Part shown: positions 1 through 23,160 of the stretch, piece after piece
How the letters are laid out: every line of letters begins with the position of its first letter
Position numbering within the stretch: the stretch's first letter is position 1
DNA from: Chromobotia macracanthus
Lineage: Eukaryota > Chordata > Actinopteri > Cypriniformes > Botiidae
Assembly (NCBI GenBank): GCA_036877525.1
Contig: JAZGTH010000002.1
Coordinates: forward strand, 1,302,001-1,366,000
Length of the DNA stretch: 64,000 bases
Direction of reading: 5' to 3'
Translations under genes and position numbers: made by a program
Notes under the pieces: model-generated
What the model saw: the letters and a program-made list of their open reading frames with translations, nothing else
What the model was told of the DNA's origin: nothing
The model's database searches: none

Positions 1-248
1 ATAAGGGAAAACAAACTTTAATAAAACCATGTTTTACCATGTATTGTACAGATGTCAATTTTCCTTTTATGTGATATATTTTATTATTTTTAGATGTACA
101 GCTGGTTTGCACCAATGCAACACTGTGGAAAGCACTATATAAATAAAAAGGAATTGAATGACTTTTGAGATGCACTGATTAAATTGAAAACTGTTCCATT
201 GTAAAAGCTGTTCTGTTGTAACAGACATGTTTAGTGATGTTTACTGAC
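1..248. other. cdk11b intron sequence with a LINE 3'-tail remnant
   Basis: Lies beyond the last visible exon. Positions 95-165 (plus strand) resemble an L2-type LINE 3' end: caatgcaacactgtgg, then agcactatataaataaa, then a gaattgaatg tail. Nothing else is recognisable. Confidence 0.5.
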
Positions 249-12011
<11,763 letters not shown>

Positions 12012-12025
12012 CAGCTTTGAATCAC

Positions 12026-13046
12026 CTCCCTCTACAACATCAACATATTTATTGCTGTGGCATTCTTTTACAGCTGAATGTCAACATGCCCTGCTTCTCC
12101 TGAGTTGACCAGGACATCATCAGGTTCTCTGAACACCAATAAATAACAAATGTTTAGTTAAACTACTTTTCCCCATTTAAGATTTTAATAATAGCAATGA
12201 CTTCTGAAACAGATGTGTTTTGATAATAACAAATGCATTTTACACTTCTACAGTTTTATGATCTATCAAAATATAATTGCTCTACCTCTGAAATGAGTTT
12301 TTATTGACATCACCAAACTCTATTATTTTTTTAAGACCTGTAAAACACACAGACCCCTGTCTCTCACAGAATTGCCACTGTCACCCTGTTGGCTTGCTTA
12401 CCTGTCATCTATCATGTTAATTGACTAAATGTCACACAGTCTCAAGCAAAGTATATACTGTTCTAGTAGGCTGTGTGGATACATTACCTTCTCATAAACC
12501 ACTGAATCTTCACATACAATGACAAGTACTTCTGATGTGTGTACATCTAAAATGATTCAAATGCAATTTCGTTATCATTAGTTTGATCATTGTTATACTC
12601 CCATATTGATTACAATTGTAGTACCACTAACATTGTAAAATATTGTAGTATTGCAACATTTGTATTAATACCATATATTCTAATGGCATTTGTTCTATAT
12701 GTGCTCTATTTACTTCATATTTTTCCACGCATTCTCTTATTTCTGTAATAATCATGTAAAATAATCATTATCTCATCCACTGTGGATGCCTTTTGTCATA
12801 ACTGAGCAGCTGTAATCCATCTAACATTTTTTTCTTTAAATATACCATGTTATTTTTTTTTTTAAGTAAACTGAAGAAACGTAAATACTAGTGTATTTTT
12901 GTACAACACTGGTTTGTATGTTATTTTTCTTGTATTTTTTGTGTGTTTGTTTTAATCAGTTTGTGTTTCTTAATTGGACTTTGAGTCTAGAATAAAGTTT
13001 GAATTAATTAATGGCATGTGAATATAATCACTCAGTATCATAGTAT
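12026..13046 (-). other. cdk11b 5' intron, AT-rich, nothing recognised
   Basis: Follows the first coding exon upstream. Contains poly-T runs and no recognised element apart from the Tc1-like end at 13049. Confidence 0.6.
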
Positions 13047-13048
13047 AC

Positions 13049-13325
13049 AGTGACCTCCATACGTATTGGGACAGTAAAGAAAATTGTTGTTTGCTGTGAA
13101 GTCAACAATTCTTTTATGATTAAAATGACTATGAGGCAAAAGTACGTCACATGTTGTTATTTGGTTGTTTCAACACATAAATGAAATGAAAAACCCTCTG
13201 TTTTACCCTCTGTCAGATGTGAGCCTAAGCATTGGGACCATTAGCTCACAGTTAAAGCAGGAATATGTATTATCAGTTCTGTTCATTGCTTCTGCAGTCT
13301 GAGTCTTGGTGCGGTAAGAACAAAC
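13049..13325. mobile_element. Tc1/mariner-type MITE fragment
   Basis: Starts cagtgacctccatacgtatt followed by gggacagtaaagaaaattg, the terminal motif of a short mariner-like family in fish. The right terminus was not found. Confidence 0.5.
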
Positions 13326-13802
13326 CTAATGGCTTAGATCAAGACGAGAGAGATGACGCAGAAAAGCAGTGAAAAATGTCCAAAAATTGCCATTCGGTAC
13401 ATTTGCCTCATATTCATTTTTTAATCTTAAAGGATTTCTTGACTCCACAGCAAACTGAGCATTTTTATGATTATTTATAGTCACACTACAAAATAACAAC
13501 AGTAGCATAAAGCATCAGTACACCATCATTAGAATAACACTGTAGCACTGCACAAACACAACAGTTGGTGAATGAGCAGTTATTACAAAAATAAACATAA
13601 GTCATGCGGCACTGTAAACTCAGTTTATTTGTCTGTGTGGCATTTTAAGGGGCTTCAATCCGCTCGTGAACGTTAAAGTGACGTTAACTCAAGCAGACGC
13701 ACGCATGCGCGCATATATCAGACAGCTCGTGTTCAGTCTTTCATTAGCTCTCATTTAACGTACTATAAATATTATTGTTGATGTTTTAAGTTCTTTACTC
13801 AC

Positions 13803-13850
13803 CTGCACTCTATTCGTCACATTCACACAATACCGGAAGTAAAGTCATAT
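13803..13850 (-). other. cdk11b: Probable 5' UTR exon of cdk11b
   Basis: On the minus strand a GTGAGTAAAG splice donor follows position 13803 in a locally CpG-richer stretch. The first coding exon (ATG at 12011) has a good acceptor at about 12026, so a non-coding first exon is needed upstream and this is the best candidate. The 5' boundary (transcription start) is a guess, and no transcript evidence was available. Confidence 0.5.
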
Positions 13851-13885
13851 CCTCACGTTTCCGTCAAATTACTTCCGGTTTAAAA
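13825..13885. promoter_or_regulatory. Candidate cdk11b promoter core with two ETS-type motifs
   Basis: CCGGAAGT lies at 13833-13840 and its reverse complement ACTTCCGG at 13871-13878, an inverted pair of ETS/GABP-type sites right at the putative first exon. Such pairs are typical of TATA-less, often bidirectional, housekeeping promoters. CpG content rises from about 13660 to 13900 against the AT-rich surroundings. Promoter activity is inferred, not shown. Confidence 0.45.
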
Positions 13886-13889
13886 GGTT

Positions 13890-15233
13890 TGTCGTCGGTT
13901 GCAGTGTCAAAGATTGTGTTAACATGGGAAAGATAGCAAATTCAGCTAATCTACCATTGAAGAAAGCATAAGGGTCAGAAGTTAACTACAGTCGATTACA
14001 GCTTACGTTGCACAATTTCTTACCACAAAATATTAGATTTTAGTCAGCTCATGGAAGCCAATGAAATAATACAGATTTTTATTTAATTATTAAAAATATG
14101 ATTATAACATTATTAAAATATTATTACAGTTTTTTAATAAACACAACCTAACCCTAACTTATTTTTTTTTTTACCTTTATGTTATAAAACATGTTTGCAG
14201 CTAATGTAGCGTATCATCAACATGCCAAGTAATTCTTTTGTGTGCTAATTTTTGCCTTGAAAGCTCTCCCTGACATTTTGGGATGTGTGTCAACTGAGTG
14301 GCACAACTTGCACATGCCTAGACTGTAAAAGGTACTGTGGCCAGAAATGGTGCAAAGGTTTTCCTGTCACAACCTTTTTGTGTGTCTGTGGTGCCTTTAT
14401 ATACAATATCTACAATATATTTATCTTGAGCTTATTCTCACCTATACCTACATTAACCTATACTTCTAACCTGTCTAAACCTATTTTCATGTACATTGTT
14501 CCATCACTAATATTGTGCCAAAGATTGACCTCCGTTTTGGCTTATTCTTGCCTTGAATAATCTGCCCAGCAACCAGCAGAAGGTGTGTCCTGGCTGAGCG
14601 GTAAGGCACAAGCCTAGAACTTTTCAGGATGTGGGTTCAGTTCCAGTGTGGCACATGCTCAGACTACAGGAAGCACTGTCACCACAGATGCTTTAAAATA
14701 TTTAATATTGTTATTATTGCCCAATAGATTCTACGGCAGCCATAAGCAGGAAAATGATAAAACTTGGCATACTTGTAGTGGTGGTCCTCAATAGTATTCT
14801 GACCAACTTTGAGTTCTCTAGGATTAAATCTATAGTGCCACCACCAGTTCAAAAATTATTTTTCAAAATGGCTATAACTTTTGCCTTTTATAACTTATTT
14901 ACATTTATTCATTTAGCAGACACTTTTAACTAAAATTACTTACAAAAAAACATTTTGCCCTAAGAACCAACGAGCCAAAACTACAATGCTACATTTAACT
15001 AACAAAGCATTTGGGATTATTCAAGTGTCTGTGAAACAGGTGTTTTCAGTTGTTTGGGGGTTGTGATGGTCTCAGCAGATCGGGTGAAGGCTGGGAGTTC
15101 ATTTTGAAAAGTACTTGCAGATATAAATGCAGATGCAGAAGAAACAACTGCTACCATAACACACCAAACTTGCAACATGGTTGCACTTTATTTTAAGGTG
15201 TCTTTGTTAAAGAGTACTTATACATGTAAGTAC
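13890..15233. other. Intergenic repeats, including a tRNA-like SINE
   Basis: Positions 14585-14660 (plus) carry a tRNA-derived head: tggctgagcggtaaggcaca (A box) and gtgggttcagttcca (B box). The segments at 14220-14290 and 14700-14900 recall the diverged repeat at 4700-6650. Telomere-like aacctaaccctaact at 14148 is too short to matter. No gene is seen. Confidence 0.45.
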
Positions 15234-15531
15234 TGTTAGATCATGAATGAAGAGATGAGGAGTCCAGGGTGGAGATGAGGAGGTTTTTATTAAAGACACT
15301 TACTGTTCAAGTGTTAGATTAGAAAGAGACTGAGTACACAGAAATCACAACTACATATATCTCTCTGCCTGCTCAAGCATTTGGCATACTTACAGTTCCC
15401 GGATGCACCATATCTTGTTTATCATTCCTTAACAGAAACATAGGAGGTAGTTCAGCCTTGCATAAAGCTTTGATTGTTACATAGCATAAAAGAAAAGAAT
15501 GGAAATTTATAATACTACTTATGTCCCCACA
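15234..15531 (-). mobile_element. Retroviral 3' LTR (298 bp) of the minus-strand ERV
   Basis: TG...CA-bounded (plus strand tgttag ... cccaca), with AATAAA on the minus strand at about 15286, directly downstream of a polypurine tract on the minus strand. No second copy was seen in the window, so the 5' LTR is lost or lies elsewhere. Confidence 0.75.
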
Positions 15532-15543
15532 TTCCCCCCTTTA
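15532..15543 (-). promoter_or_regulatory. Polypurine tract of the ERV
   Basis: On the minus strand AAAGGGGGGAA immediately precedes the LTR start TGTGGGGACA. This is the primer site for plus-strand DNA synthesis, and its place fixes the LTR border. Confidence 0.8.
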
Positions 15544-15559
15544 ATCATATAAAATATTT

Positions 15560-15771
15560 GATTAAATAGACTGATTAAATGCAAGCAAACCATATAAAGG
15601 AGACAATGCACGGTCCAAAAAGACAAAAGAGGAGTAACATAACCAATACAGGCACCAATATTGAGATCGAACTACCCCATCCTCCAAGGAGTCAATCAAA
15701 TACCCTGAGAGGGTCCATTCCTTGCCTATATTGTTATACATTTCTGTCTGCAGATTGTGTAACTTTGTCAT
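15560..15771 (-). pseudogene. ERV env, transmembrane-subunit C-terminal remnant (frameshifted)
   Basis: Downstream of the surface-subunit frame the reading shifts. The first part reads NIGKEWTLSGYLIDSLED, then the frame changes and a hydrophobic membrane segment with the gamma/epsilon-type motif LFGPCI appears in the neighbouring frame before a stop, just before the polypurine tract. The fusion peptide and ectodomain heptad region between this and the surface frame are missing or degraded, so the gene is defective. Confidence 0.65.
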
Positions 15772-16583
15772 AACCTTTGGGTTATGGGTTGTCCTATAGC
15801 ATCTATAAACACAGTAGGATCTTTAGGGATGACAAGGGCACGCTGTTTCCTGTGTCCTTTCATGGTGCTATTTTTGGCTTTATTAACCAACCTAACAACA
15901 GAATTATCTTCCTTTAAAGTCACTCTTGCACATAATCCTTTTCCATCAATCGGGATGTGTGTCAGTAACATCTTACCACCACAGACCCAGTAAAAGCTGT
16001 ACACTGCTCTATCTTGCCACCTAAAATCAGGGACTTTGTTAGCATACATTCCCATTGATATGGGATTTGTCCCTCTATCATATATCATAAGACACCCAGT
16101 GGCATTCCCATAGTCAGTTATTTCCGTCCCTGTTCTGGGAAACCAATAGCATTCAGTCTTGCTCACTACTTCCAACCATATAACATCAGCTGCGTTTGGA
16201 GGTATCTCATCATCTCTAGCATACCAAAATCGATCAGTACATTCTTTTAAAGGCACATTAAATACATTAAAATCAGTTGAAGACATATACTCAAGGCATT
16301 GTACGCTTGTATATCCCCCTGGCAAAGGACCCAGTAGTTTAAATGATTCCTGTACCTCTTGGTAATGGCTCCCCCATGTGTAGGGACTATTAATCAATGT
16401 CTTAGAACCTGGAAGTTTCTGACATATAATGCAATCTCCTAAAAGGGAAGCTGTCACTGTGTAATTCATGTATTGCCACCAGGAATTTCCACTTTCTATT
16501 ATCAGTAATGGATCGTTAACTAGAGAGAGCTGAGTCCCCCCAGGACATTTAATAGTGCCAAATATTATTGTGATAAACACCAT
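15768..16583 (-). pseudogene. ERV env surface-subunit remnant, 271-codon open frame
   Basis: Retroviral envelope surface glycoprotein remnant. Seen: many Cys, three N-glycosylation sequons (NYT, NAT, NST), a WVCGG...LLTHIP...GLCARVTL segment typical of ERV surface subunits, a basic RKQR furin-type cleavage site near residue 245, then DPTVFIDAIGQPI and a stop soon after. It lacks most of the transmembrane subunit. It lies upstream (minus sense) of the LFGPCI membrane segment, polypurine tract and LTR. Its class looks gamma/epsilonretrovirus-like. The start used is the first ATG of the open frame; the real env start may lie further right, since the segment at 16715-17017 has env-like composition. 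Confidence 0.75.
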
Positions 16584-16714
16584 TTGTAATAGCTGGATTT
16601 AACTCAACATGTATGACTTGTATAAGAGATAAAACCACAATCACAGACACTATTAATTATATCAATAACATGTAATGGAATGTCCTTTGGTTGATATCGA
16701 ACAGTTGTTTTTTT

Positions 16715-17017
16715 CTAGATCAACACTGACATAAAATAAAATAAACAAAGTGAAAATGTCACACTAGGATACACGGACTGATGTTCTGTACAAATAACTT
16801 CCCCTTTGGTGAATTGTATGGTTAGGGTAGGGACTGGATAAACTCGATAATGTCTGGAAATCAGCAGGTCACACGTGAATGGTCTTCGTGGCAGAAAGCA
16901 GTACTTTGATGCCCATGTCACCTGTCGATCAACTTCACTGAGATGTTTAAACACAGTTGGCATGTGCTCAGGTTCTGTAAAACAGGAAGAAACATAAAAC
17001 AGGAAAGCAGTGTGCAA
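16715..17017 (-). pseudogene. Possible N-terminal env or env-leader segment
   Basis: 100-codon open frame with Cys residues and VTWASKYCFLPRRPFTC, ending in a hydrophobic stretch, placed just upstream of the env surface frame. Position and composition suggest an env 5' part, but no family motif is decisive. Confidence 0.3.
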
Positions 17018-17269
17018 CAGTAAGTTGATAAGGCCAGTTGGTGTCTCTGCCTTTTTTATGTATCAGTCTTTAAACTGTGAAGCGTCAGCGAGCAAGCTAA
17101 TGGGGGCAGTAAGTGAGTAGATTTCTTCACTCAAGGGATTGGCCCCTCCCTCCCTAAAAGAGGAAGTTCTGTCCATGAGTTACGCCATCAGGTCTGCACC
17201 AACACTCACGACACAGCACGACAATGTGAGCCATGTATCCAGTTGGTCTTACCCTGCACTTTACCTGTT

Positions 17270-17560
17270 GTAGGCATGATTAGGAGATTTAGGTAAGGTC
17301 CTTCCTATTTAGGACCTAACTTAATCTTAGAATTTTAACATAAACTATTTGTCCTGGTAAAAAATCATGAACAGTTACACCATCAAATTGATGTTGGAAT
17401 GCTTTTGTATCTCTCTAATAGAGGTCAGATCAGGCCACATGGTGCGAAGCCACTTCCTCTGCTTCTAGGGGAGCTTTACCAGTGAATTGCACAGGACTCA
17501 TTTTTATAAGGCCAAACTCCCTCTGAGCAGTTGACCAAGCAGGGTGCCCTGGATACAAAA
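17270..17560 (-). pseudogene. ERV pol, integrase C-terminal remnant
   Basis: Minus-strand reading gives VTVHDFLPGQIVYVK, like the integrase C-terminal domain motif (HDF.PGD.VYVK), after a segment FGLIKMSPVQFTGK. Stops and frame changes interrupt it. It lies in the correct order upstream of env on the same strand. The reverse transcriptase and integrase core were not found. Confidence 0.55.
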
Positions 17561-17577
17561 CACTCTCCTTAGTAACT

Positions 17578-17784
17578 GTGTTTTTCTCAACAGGAATGAC
17601 CTGTCTCAGCCAAATTAATGTGTCCCTTGCAGCAGCAGACTGCCTGGTAGTTTACACAGTATGTCAAGACCAAGTAGAGACACAAGAGCCAATACATCTG
17701 TACCCTCAATGGTTATCAAAAGTAATTACAACTGACTATGTGTCAAACTGTCAATTAAAACTCATTAATTTATTACTGTTTTAG
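17578..17784 (+). other. Unidentified 68-codon frame that runs into the left arm of the inverted repeat
   Basis: Reads TGMTCLSQINVSLAAADC... and from about 17726 joins sequence homologous to the C-terminal end of the ERV protease frame at 28707 (shared CQ.KLINLLLF). The upstream part is not homologous to the right side, so this is a junction. The product is unknown and probably not a gene. Confidence 0.3.
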
Positions 17785-19830
17785 GAGGGTGTCCAATTTT
17801 TAGTCTAGCTTTACATGTCAATCATGTATATGTGCAAAATGTACTCTTAACCTCTGTCCACCACCCTCCTGAGGAACTGACCCCTCCCTACTTTGGCTCT
17901 GTATATCACCCTGAGGATCTGCCCCCTCCCCACCTTTCTTCAAATTTATTACCTTGTTTTGAGTTTTCTGGTTTTCAGTCTAGTTTGTCCATAAAATGAA
18001 AAGTGTATGATCTAAGACTTTGGGTTTCCATTTTATCTCAATGCTTCTTTAGGTAGTTTTCTGATAAAAAAAATACCAGACTTGTTTATTCCAGCCTGTG
18101 GGGTGTGTTGTTCAAATGTGTGTGTATCATCACCTCCTAATGCAATGCTCCTAATGCTTTATAGAGCCTGTTAAAACAGAATAAACATTTTTAACAGAGC
18201 ACATGGCCCCTATCCTGTCACTGGCTTGGGAAGATACCTATCCAGAGTGAAAAATGGTCGCAACACGATTGTTAATAATCTAAGTGTGCACTAGATGTCT
18301 CAAATCGAATTTGTGTCTTCATCTAGTTTTCTGATTCCAGTTTCTGACTAAAGGCCATGCATCCCCCTTCTGGCTTGGGATGATGGGGGCTGTGTTTAGT
18401 TTCTAAATAGTGCAGACATTTGTTTCTTACTTAAAATAGTTCAAACTTCAAAGATGAATAAGAAAAAATGGTGCATAATCTTTTTATTTCAAAGCTTTTA
18501 TTTCTAACCATTTTTATTTAATGTTTAGTTTTAAACAGACTTTTGACAATATCTTAAATTAAAGGTGGCCTATTTTATATATACATATAAAAACAAAACT
18601 AAGATAAAGCTGTCATAATCATGGTTTTTGTGTTAACCACTCTCGCTGTATCTGTTCAGCAAACTCCTTTTAGGGTGCATCTATGGACTTTCATCAAAAC
18701 ATCTGTTATGTACATTTTTTCAAATGGAAACCAGAAAACTTGTACACAATCTTCAATTTTTCTTTTTAAGTGTTTACTTTTAGAATATATATCTGAACAT
18801 AAATCTGTATAAGGTTGCAAATACTGATTTTAATATTGAATATATAAAAAATAGAGGTATACTGATACCATAATCATAGTTTTAAATATGCAGATTGTTT
18901 AGCTTTTTTTAATTTAAACACCTATGTTCACCTGCCTGACATAGGGGGATAAGAAAATCCTGTGTGTGTTTGGGTGTACAGACGCTGTGTCTAGATGTTC
19001 ATAGCATCACACCTCAGATAAAGACTCAGTCCTTTTGGTGACTCCTTGTGTTGTAAACTTTACCTTCAGAACAACATAAACTCTTTACTCTGTGTACAAT
19101 AAATGTTTCATCACTTTAGACAGTTTTTTAGTTAAATCTGTATAAGAGTTTGCAAGACTATTTCATTTTAAAATATAAAAATAACGATACAACCATCATA
19201 ATCCTGTTTTAAAATATGGGTTGTTTTGCATCGTTTTAAATTGAAACAATGACACACTCATTTTGGAAAACATTTAGCCAAACAATCTCACACATCTCAT
19301 TTAACATCGACTGTGTCACACTGGGTTGGGTATGTGTTTGTTATCGTTTGTCTTTTGATGTTTTTGTGTTTAGCGAGTATCCGGGTGTCCACCTCTTATA
19401 GACACATTCACTTTTCAACAAAGGTTGCTTGAAAACTTCTGTCATAGGCTACGTGTTAGAGGTCTGTGTATCATCTGGTGACATCTCAACAACGGTTCAG
19501 AGAAACTGAATTAGTGCTGTGGAAAATGTCTTCCCAGCCTTCCCTTCCATTTGTATGTTATGTATTTGTAAGAATATACATTAAAAAGTGTTTATGTGTG
19601 TCACTGTGGTATTTAAAATGATGTTTAACGCTGTTTTGTGTAACGTAGATCAAACATTTTCCATTAAAACCAAGAACTGAATCAACAGGGTTGCTTGTTT
19701 TTGACTCAGTAGTTATTGGATACATTATATTTTCTGACATAAAGTAACTGAGGATAATAATAATAGTTTATATTAATATTAACAATAGTAATTATATTAA
19801 TAATAGATAATAATAATAAGCCGTTTGTCT

Positions 19831-20265
19831 TGTAATGGTGAGTCAGATGCGTTTCGATCCATTTGCAGGCTTCAAAACAGTGTAAATAAACAGGCAAAGG
19901 TCGGAACCGGCAAATGTAACAACAGAATCGTAATCCAGAAAACAGGCGGCTAACAATCAAAATACAAAAACAGGGAAGGGTGGAGGCTGGCAGCTAGCAA
20001 TCGTTAAACGGGAGACAATCAAGGGTGATACACAAAACCGTAAACTAGAAAACCGCTCGGAATCGTTAGCCGTGGCAAAACAAGACTTCACACTGAGCGA
20101 AGGGACAATAGAGGTTTAAATACAGAAGAGTAAATAAGGAACAGGTGGCCGCGGTAATCAGTCACAGAAATGCAGCCCTATGGGAAATGTAGTCCGTAAG
20201 TAACTAGTATTCGGGAGAGGGTTCCCTCTGGTGGTTCGGAGGAGGCGGCGCGGGAGCTGTCTAGG
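19831..20265 (-). mobile_element. Solo LTR (gypsy/ERV-like) in left arm only
   Basis: Minus-strand reading shares ordered blocks with the solo LTR at 29738-30203: accaccagagggaaccctc, ggactacatttcccat, a TATA-like tatttaaac, gtcttgttttgcc and tgcaaatggatc near the 3' end, finishing ccattaca. No internal coding sequence is adjacent. The 5' border is approximate. Confidence 0.65.
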
Positions 20266-20365
20266 GCGATGTCTATTGTCTGGTTATAATAAGTCCCCTC
20301 TGTATGTATCTGAAAACCAGCTGTAGCTTTTCTATGTGTGTAGCTGATAATCTTTTTATTTTCAG

Positions 20366-20406
20366 ATAGATTGTGAGCTGGTTCATGTAATCCCTCTAAA
20401 ACACAG
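20366..20406 (+). other. Exon-like 41-nt segment with good splice signals
   Basis: A pyrimidine-rich stretch ending ttttattttcag precedes it and gtaagcag follows it. It lies in sequence unique to the left arm. No coding frame or partner exon was found, so it may be chance. Confidence 0.2.
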
Positions 20407-22445
20407 GTAAGCAGCAAAATGTAATTACATTTATGGGTTTCTAAGAACTATATCTAGTTTAAATACAGGATTTACAGATGACTAAGAAAGTGACTATAGC
20501 ATACAGTTTTTTATCTTCTGAAGTATTGTGAATGGGTTGCCAGTGTTTAGAATATAATCTTCCAGAGCTGTTAAGACATGTTTGTTATGTTTTCAGCTCT
20601 TAGAAAGTTCCTGATTTAAAGGTAACGTGGATCGCTATCACAAGATTTAGTCATCTTATTCAGACAAACGCTTTTTCATGTTTTCAGTCTTTATCTCAGG
20701 GATTTTTGAGTACTGTCAAACATGTATATTCTCTTTTGCCTTCATCTTAGGTCTTTCACTGGAGTAGAATGAAAGGAGATTTGCATTAACATGAAAAGAT
20801 AAGACAGATGCATTACCCAAACCAAATCTCGTGTGTTTTAGATAGAACACACAAAGTAAATCGATCCATGTTAAACCACTGCTTCAATAAATGAATCATT
20901 TGAAAAAATCAAATTATTTGAAGTGTAAATATTTCAGTCAGCAAAGTTCTACAACTGTGATATGGTGTTGTCTTAATAAATACCTGTACTGTAAGTAGAG
21001 AGTGTAGCAAATGGCCAAATCCTGAAGCTATACCATGAAATAACACAGCATGGATCTCTCATTAAGAGCATGGCAACAATATTTCTCTTTTGGTCTCACA
21101 AACCCGCCTGTTTATCCACATGGGTTTTGTGTTCACCCCCCGAGGATGTCAGGAACGTCTTAATTTATTCACCTTTTGTTACAAAATTCAATAGTTTCAA
21201 AATTACCTTATTCACCTTTTGTTTAAAAAATGCATTACCTTTTAGTCAGGATACAATGTTGTCAGACTTCACCTTACATTTTTCTTTCAGGTTTTTTTTT
21301 TATGTTTTTCTTAATGTACCAATAATTGAATTCCTTTTGAGTTTTCGACTTTATTACACTGATTCAAATCCCCCTTGTTACACAAATACCAATGGACACC
21401 ATTTACTGTGAACACTTTTTCACTCTTTCATCAGACCTGGAATTCTGTCCTTGTTTTGAATTTTCATTTAATTGTCATGCTACATCGTCTCATTTTCCTT
21501 TCTCATCCTCATCTTTCCTTCCAAGTTATGTTTCACAGTAATGCTGGTGAGATCTAGTTGTTTTTAGTTTCTCATTGTTCATGTGAATGTGTTTTGGTTT
21601 AATAAAAACTTACAACTGACTTTGTCTTAATATCGTTTTATTTTATTCTTTATCCAGTATTATTTGTTGTTGTTGTATCTGTGTGTGTAATATTTCTTTT
21701 GCACTTTGAACAGTATTTTACGCAGTCAACAACAGTTCTTGATAAAGGTAAACGCAGGTATATTTCCATTTTAATTTAAATAGTCTGTTTTAGGTTAGTT
21801 TTTTAGGTTAGTTTGTTTTAAGAACATTGTCTCCTGGCAAAAACATACATTTATAAAATCATACAAACATTTTACATTTAAATGCCCTATGCATAAATGT
21901 TGGTTTCATAAGTGCCTTTATTTTCTTGGAACACACCGGCACAAACACTGCTAGGTGTAAGAAGGTTACAAGAATTACGCCAGCACAACTTTTCTTTCTG
22001 TTTGTATGTGCATGCAGGTGTTGTATCTATATAGTGTGGATTGAAAGATGATAACTTAATGTTATATCAACCAAGAATACTTGCCACTGGGTGAGGGTAT
22101 GACCAAGCCGATGTGACTAGCATTAGTCTAACACAATGTAGGCATTTTGCCACAAAAGTCTAAATATTTCATGTTCTGAATTAGTATTATACAGTCTGTA
22201 TTTACTGTTGATTTAATATTAGGCTGTTTTAAAACCATGAAGAAATATGTTTCTTGTCTAGCTCTGATGACACATAGAAACTGTTCATGGGTTGTTCAGA
22301 CACACCATCATTACTTCACATTGCAGCCCTCAGAATTTAAAATCCTGTCATATTCATGCAGGTTCATAAACCAAGCAAAACTAATTTAAGAGCTGATACC
22401 ACACACCACATTGACCCCATCTGTCCAGAAGCTTTACAGTTAGCC

Positions 22446-23160
22446 TATTAAAGAGGTCACAGATGTAGGCATGGGTCCAGTGAAAAAAGCACCATGGTGA
22501 GCAAAAGAGTGAGGAATGCGTTGAGGCAAAGATTTTGTATATCAGATGAAGTCTAAGCCATTTTACAGAGATCTATAAGATAATCAGAAGCCAAATACGA
22601 TATGGCTGTCAATTACAGTAGGCTATTACTGTAATTCAGCCAAAGAACATCAGTCAAGAAACCTAATAAGTCTGTAGACTATGACTGCATTGACATTACT
22701 AAACACTGTCATGTATCTATGTTTTGTCTTAGATCATGTAGTTGTAATCTGTAGTCATTGTCATGGTCTCTGTGGTTCTTTCATGTTTCTGTGCCCTCCT
22801 TGTTCCTTGTTTCCCCATCATTAGTAATGTGTGTATATATACCCCTCAGTGGGTCCCTTGTTTCTTGTTATTTTATTGTCCTACGTTTCATGTTCATAGA
22901 TGTTGTTCATGTCTGGATTTTGTATTTGGATTTATTAATGTGTTATTAATGTATACACTGATGTGAATTTTGATCCTGTCTTTACCTTTTTGAATTTCGA
23001 CAACACGTTACAAATACATTACTGCAAGAACTTTACTATTCAGACACAGTATTGCAAATATTAGAAAAACATTGTTTACATATCTTTTAAAAACATCTTG
23101 GACAGATGTTACGGACATTACAGATATTGTTTTGTTTAATCTTAATTTTAGTACCTTATG
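22446..23160. other. Spacer of the inverted duplication, left part
   Basis: AT-rich DNA between the left arm and the LTR retrotransposon; no coding sequence or repeat recognised. Confidence 0.5.

Larger units (their letters stand above)
17726..22445 (+). repeat. Left arm of large inverted duplication
   Basis: Reverse complement of 25333-28775, colinear with gaps. Matching blocks: 17726-17945 with 28560-28775 (by eye roughly 88%); 18490-19150 with 26600-27260 (near identical over 18601-19140); 20560-21290 with 25930-26590; 22020-22445 with 25333-25750. The inner end is sharp (agttagcc at 22438-22445). Left-only segments are 17945-18490, 19155-20555 (with a solo LTR) and 21300-22015. The arm carries no recognised gene; the short open frame at 18621-18812 is repeated in the other arm only because the arms are copies. 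Confidence 0.93.

Noticed and set aside
14148..14165. Interstitial telomere repeat
   Set aside because: Only about two diverged aaccct units.
14585..14660. Possible tRNA gene
   Set aside because: A and B boxes are present but no proper cloverleaf or anticodon stem; a SINE head is a better fit.
18621..18812. 63-codon frame present in both arms (also at 26981-27187) as a possible conserved gene
   Set aside because: The arms are near identical here, so the open frame is shared by copying; no motif and AT-rich composition.
22758..22966. Two overlapping hydrophobic open frames
   Set aside because: No homology is recognised, the frames overlap, and AT/T-rich composition explains the hydrophobicity.
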